In this document: positions 6,800 to 7,494 of the stretch, piece after piece
Position numbering within the stretch: the stretch's first letter is position 1
Layout: every line of letters starts with the position of its first letter
DNA from: Gammaproteobacteria bacterium
GTDB lineage: Bacteria > Pseudomonadota > Gammaproteobacteria > Arenicellales > Poriferihabitantaceae
Reading direction: 5' to 3'
Length of the DNA: 7,494 nucleotides
NCBI GenBank assembly: GCA_009839585.1
Contig: VXPI01000232.1
Location: 1-7,494, forward strand
Notes under the pieces: model-generated
What the model was told of the DNA's origin: nothing
Databases searched by the model: none
What the model saw: the letters and a program-made list of their open reading frames with translations, nothing else
Program-made: the position numbers and the translations under genes

Positions 6800-7494
6800 T
6801 TAATCCCCATAAATTTTGTACGGGGAATTCATGGATTCCCAATCACTGATTCCAATTCCAAGTTCTGTTGACTTAAGTTCATCAAGGGGCATACCAGTTC
6901 GTAGTACACTTAGAATCTGGTCACGCCCTGTTGTATTTGGGAGGGATCCAAGGACTCTTTTAAGTCCAATTCGTAAAATCTCGATCAGATCGGGACCTCT
7001 GACAATGTGCCAAACATCTTCAGAAGCAAGTTGATCCATCCAGCTTTTCAGCATCTTTTCCCTGGAACTTGAGCCTGCAACAAACCGAAAAAGCCCTCCT
7101 TGATTTATTGACCAACTGGTTTCGTCTACGAATCGAGGAACCTGTATTTTCCTCGAATTCATTTCGGGGTCAGCACGAATCGCCCAACGCAATCTCCCAA
7201 AAACCAGTGCGCGTTCAAGCAGTGCGGTGCGGATATCTCGGCCCTCCTTGTTTTGAAACCTCTTGATCTTTTCAGTATTTCCAAATTCTGCCAATACACT
7301 CCGCAGAGACGAGGAACGGCATATTAGTGATTCCAGATCGTGAGCATCCGTTGCGATCACATTATTCTGCTCAAGACGATTGCCATCTAATCTGTCGAAA
7401 TCACTGTCAACAATGCACAATGCTCCACAAAACTTTTCCATATTTAGTGTCTGCCCAGAAAACCCCGTTATTCTACCAGTGAAGGGAAGATTCT
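6800..7494 (-). CDS. DUF4435 domain protein, TOPRIM-like, 5' end beyond window edge
   Basis: DUF4435 proteins have a TOPRIM-like fold with predicted metal-dependent nuclease character; the best known is AriB, the effector of the PARIS anti-phage system. Here CIVDSDFDRL, with the family's aspartate motif (DxDxD), lies near the window edge, followed by ATDAHDLESLI, the second family landmark. A mixed helical C-terminal region runs to TAA at 6802-6800. An ATG occurs at 7441, but starting there would leave only 11 residues before the aspartate motif, and the frame stays open through 7492 with plausible sequence, so the true start and the N-terminal TOPRIM glutamate motif are probably outside. At least 231 codons are in view. 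Two sampled 60-base lines had 25-27 G or C, against 30-35 in two sampled nuo lines, hinting at transfer. The partner ATPase expected for PARIS-like systems is not in view, so the function remains open. Confidence 0.75.
   Translation of the reverse strand, partial: NLPFTGRITGFSGQTLNMEKFCGALCIVDSDFDRLDGNRLEQNNVIATDAHDLESLICRSSSLRSVLAEFGNTEKIKRFQNKEGRDIRTALLERALVFGRLRWAIRADPEMNSRKIQVPRFVDETSWSINQGGLFRFVAGSSSREKMLKSWMDQLASEDVWHIVRGPDLIEILRIGLKRVLGSLPNTTGRDQILSVLRTGMPLDELKSTELGIGISDWESMNSPYKIYGD

Noticed and set aside
6577..6849. 90-codon plus-strand ORF across the remnant region
   Set aside because: The minus strand reads much more like protein here, and the plus-strand product is rich in serine and low-complexity in character with no domain, so it is taken as a shadow.
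6800..7494. Naming the DUF4435 gene ariB
   Set aside because: The N-terminal part and the neighbouring gene are not visible; DUF4435 proteins occur outside PARIS, so the symbol would be an overclaim.
1..7494. CRISPR arrays, tRNA or rRNA genes, insertion sequences
   Set aside because: No regularly spaced repeats, no tRNA-like cloverleaf or rRNA sequence, and no transposase reading frame were seen. The tRNA and secG genes that often precede nuoA in gammaproteobacteria are also not present in the upstream part of this window.

Overview
The window carries the promoter-proximal half of a respiratory complex I (NADH:quinone oxidoreductase) operon, a queuosine-precursor transporter gene, a poorly coding stretch, and the 3' part of a DUF4435 (TOPRIM-like) gene. 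All supported genes lie on the minus strand, so transcription runs from high to low coordinates. Complex I is of the 14-subunit proteobacterial type, with separate nuoC and nuoD and no N7 cluster cysteines in NuoG. The transporter resembles E. coli YhhQ. Together these suggest a gamma- or beta-proteobacterium. I cannot place it more closely from the sequence alone.

Layout from right to left. 7494-6800: 5'-truncated DUF4435 gene, less GC-rich than the nuo genes, with its start beyond the window edge. 6791-6633: a 52-codon stretch that reads like the end of a protein but has no start codon, probably a gene remnant. 6632-6181: mostly no recognisable gene; it holds one doubtful 66-aa ORF (6556-6356) and a hairpin in the transporter leader. 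6180-5590: yhhQ-like VUT family transporter. 5589-5376: intergenic region with a candidate nuo promoter and an exact 11-bp direct repeat, one copy of which lies inside a palindrome. 5375-1: nuoA, nuoB, nuoC, nuoD, nuoE, nuoF and the first 263 codons of nuoG, running off the left edge.

The nuo genes are tightly packed: 4-bp ATGA overlaps at E/F and F/G, 1-bp stop-start overlaps at C/D and D/E, and short gaps at A/B (4 nt) and B/C (24 nt). This indicates one mRNA with translational coupling. NuoE, NuoF and NuoG form the NADH-oxidising module (FMN, N1a, N3, N1b, N4, N5). NuoB, NuoC and NuoD form the quinone-reducing connecting arm (N2). NuoA is a membrane subunit at the arm junction. All Fe-S ligand residues expected in the visible parts are present, so the enzyme looks functional.

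The part most worth following up is the right edge. DUF4435 proteins are known as TOPRIM-like effectors, for example AriB of the PARIS anti-phage system, which pairs with an ATPase. Any such partner would lie just outside this window, so a defence role here is only a hypothesis.
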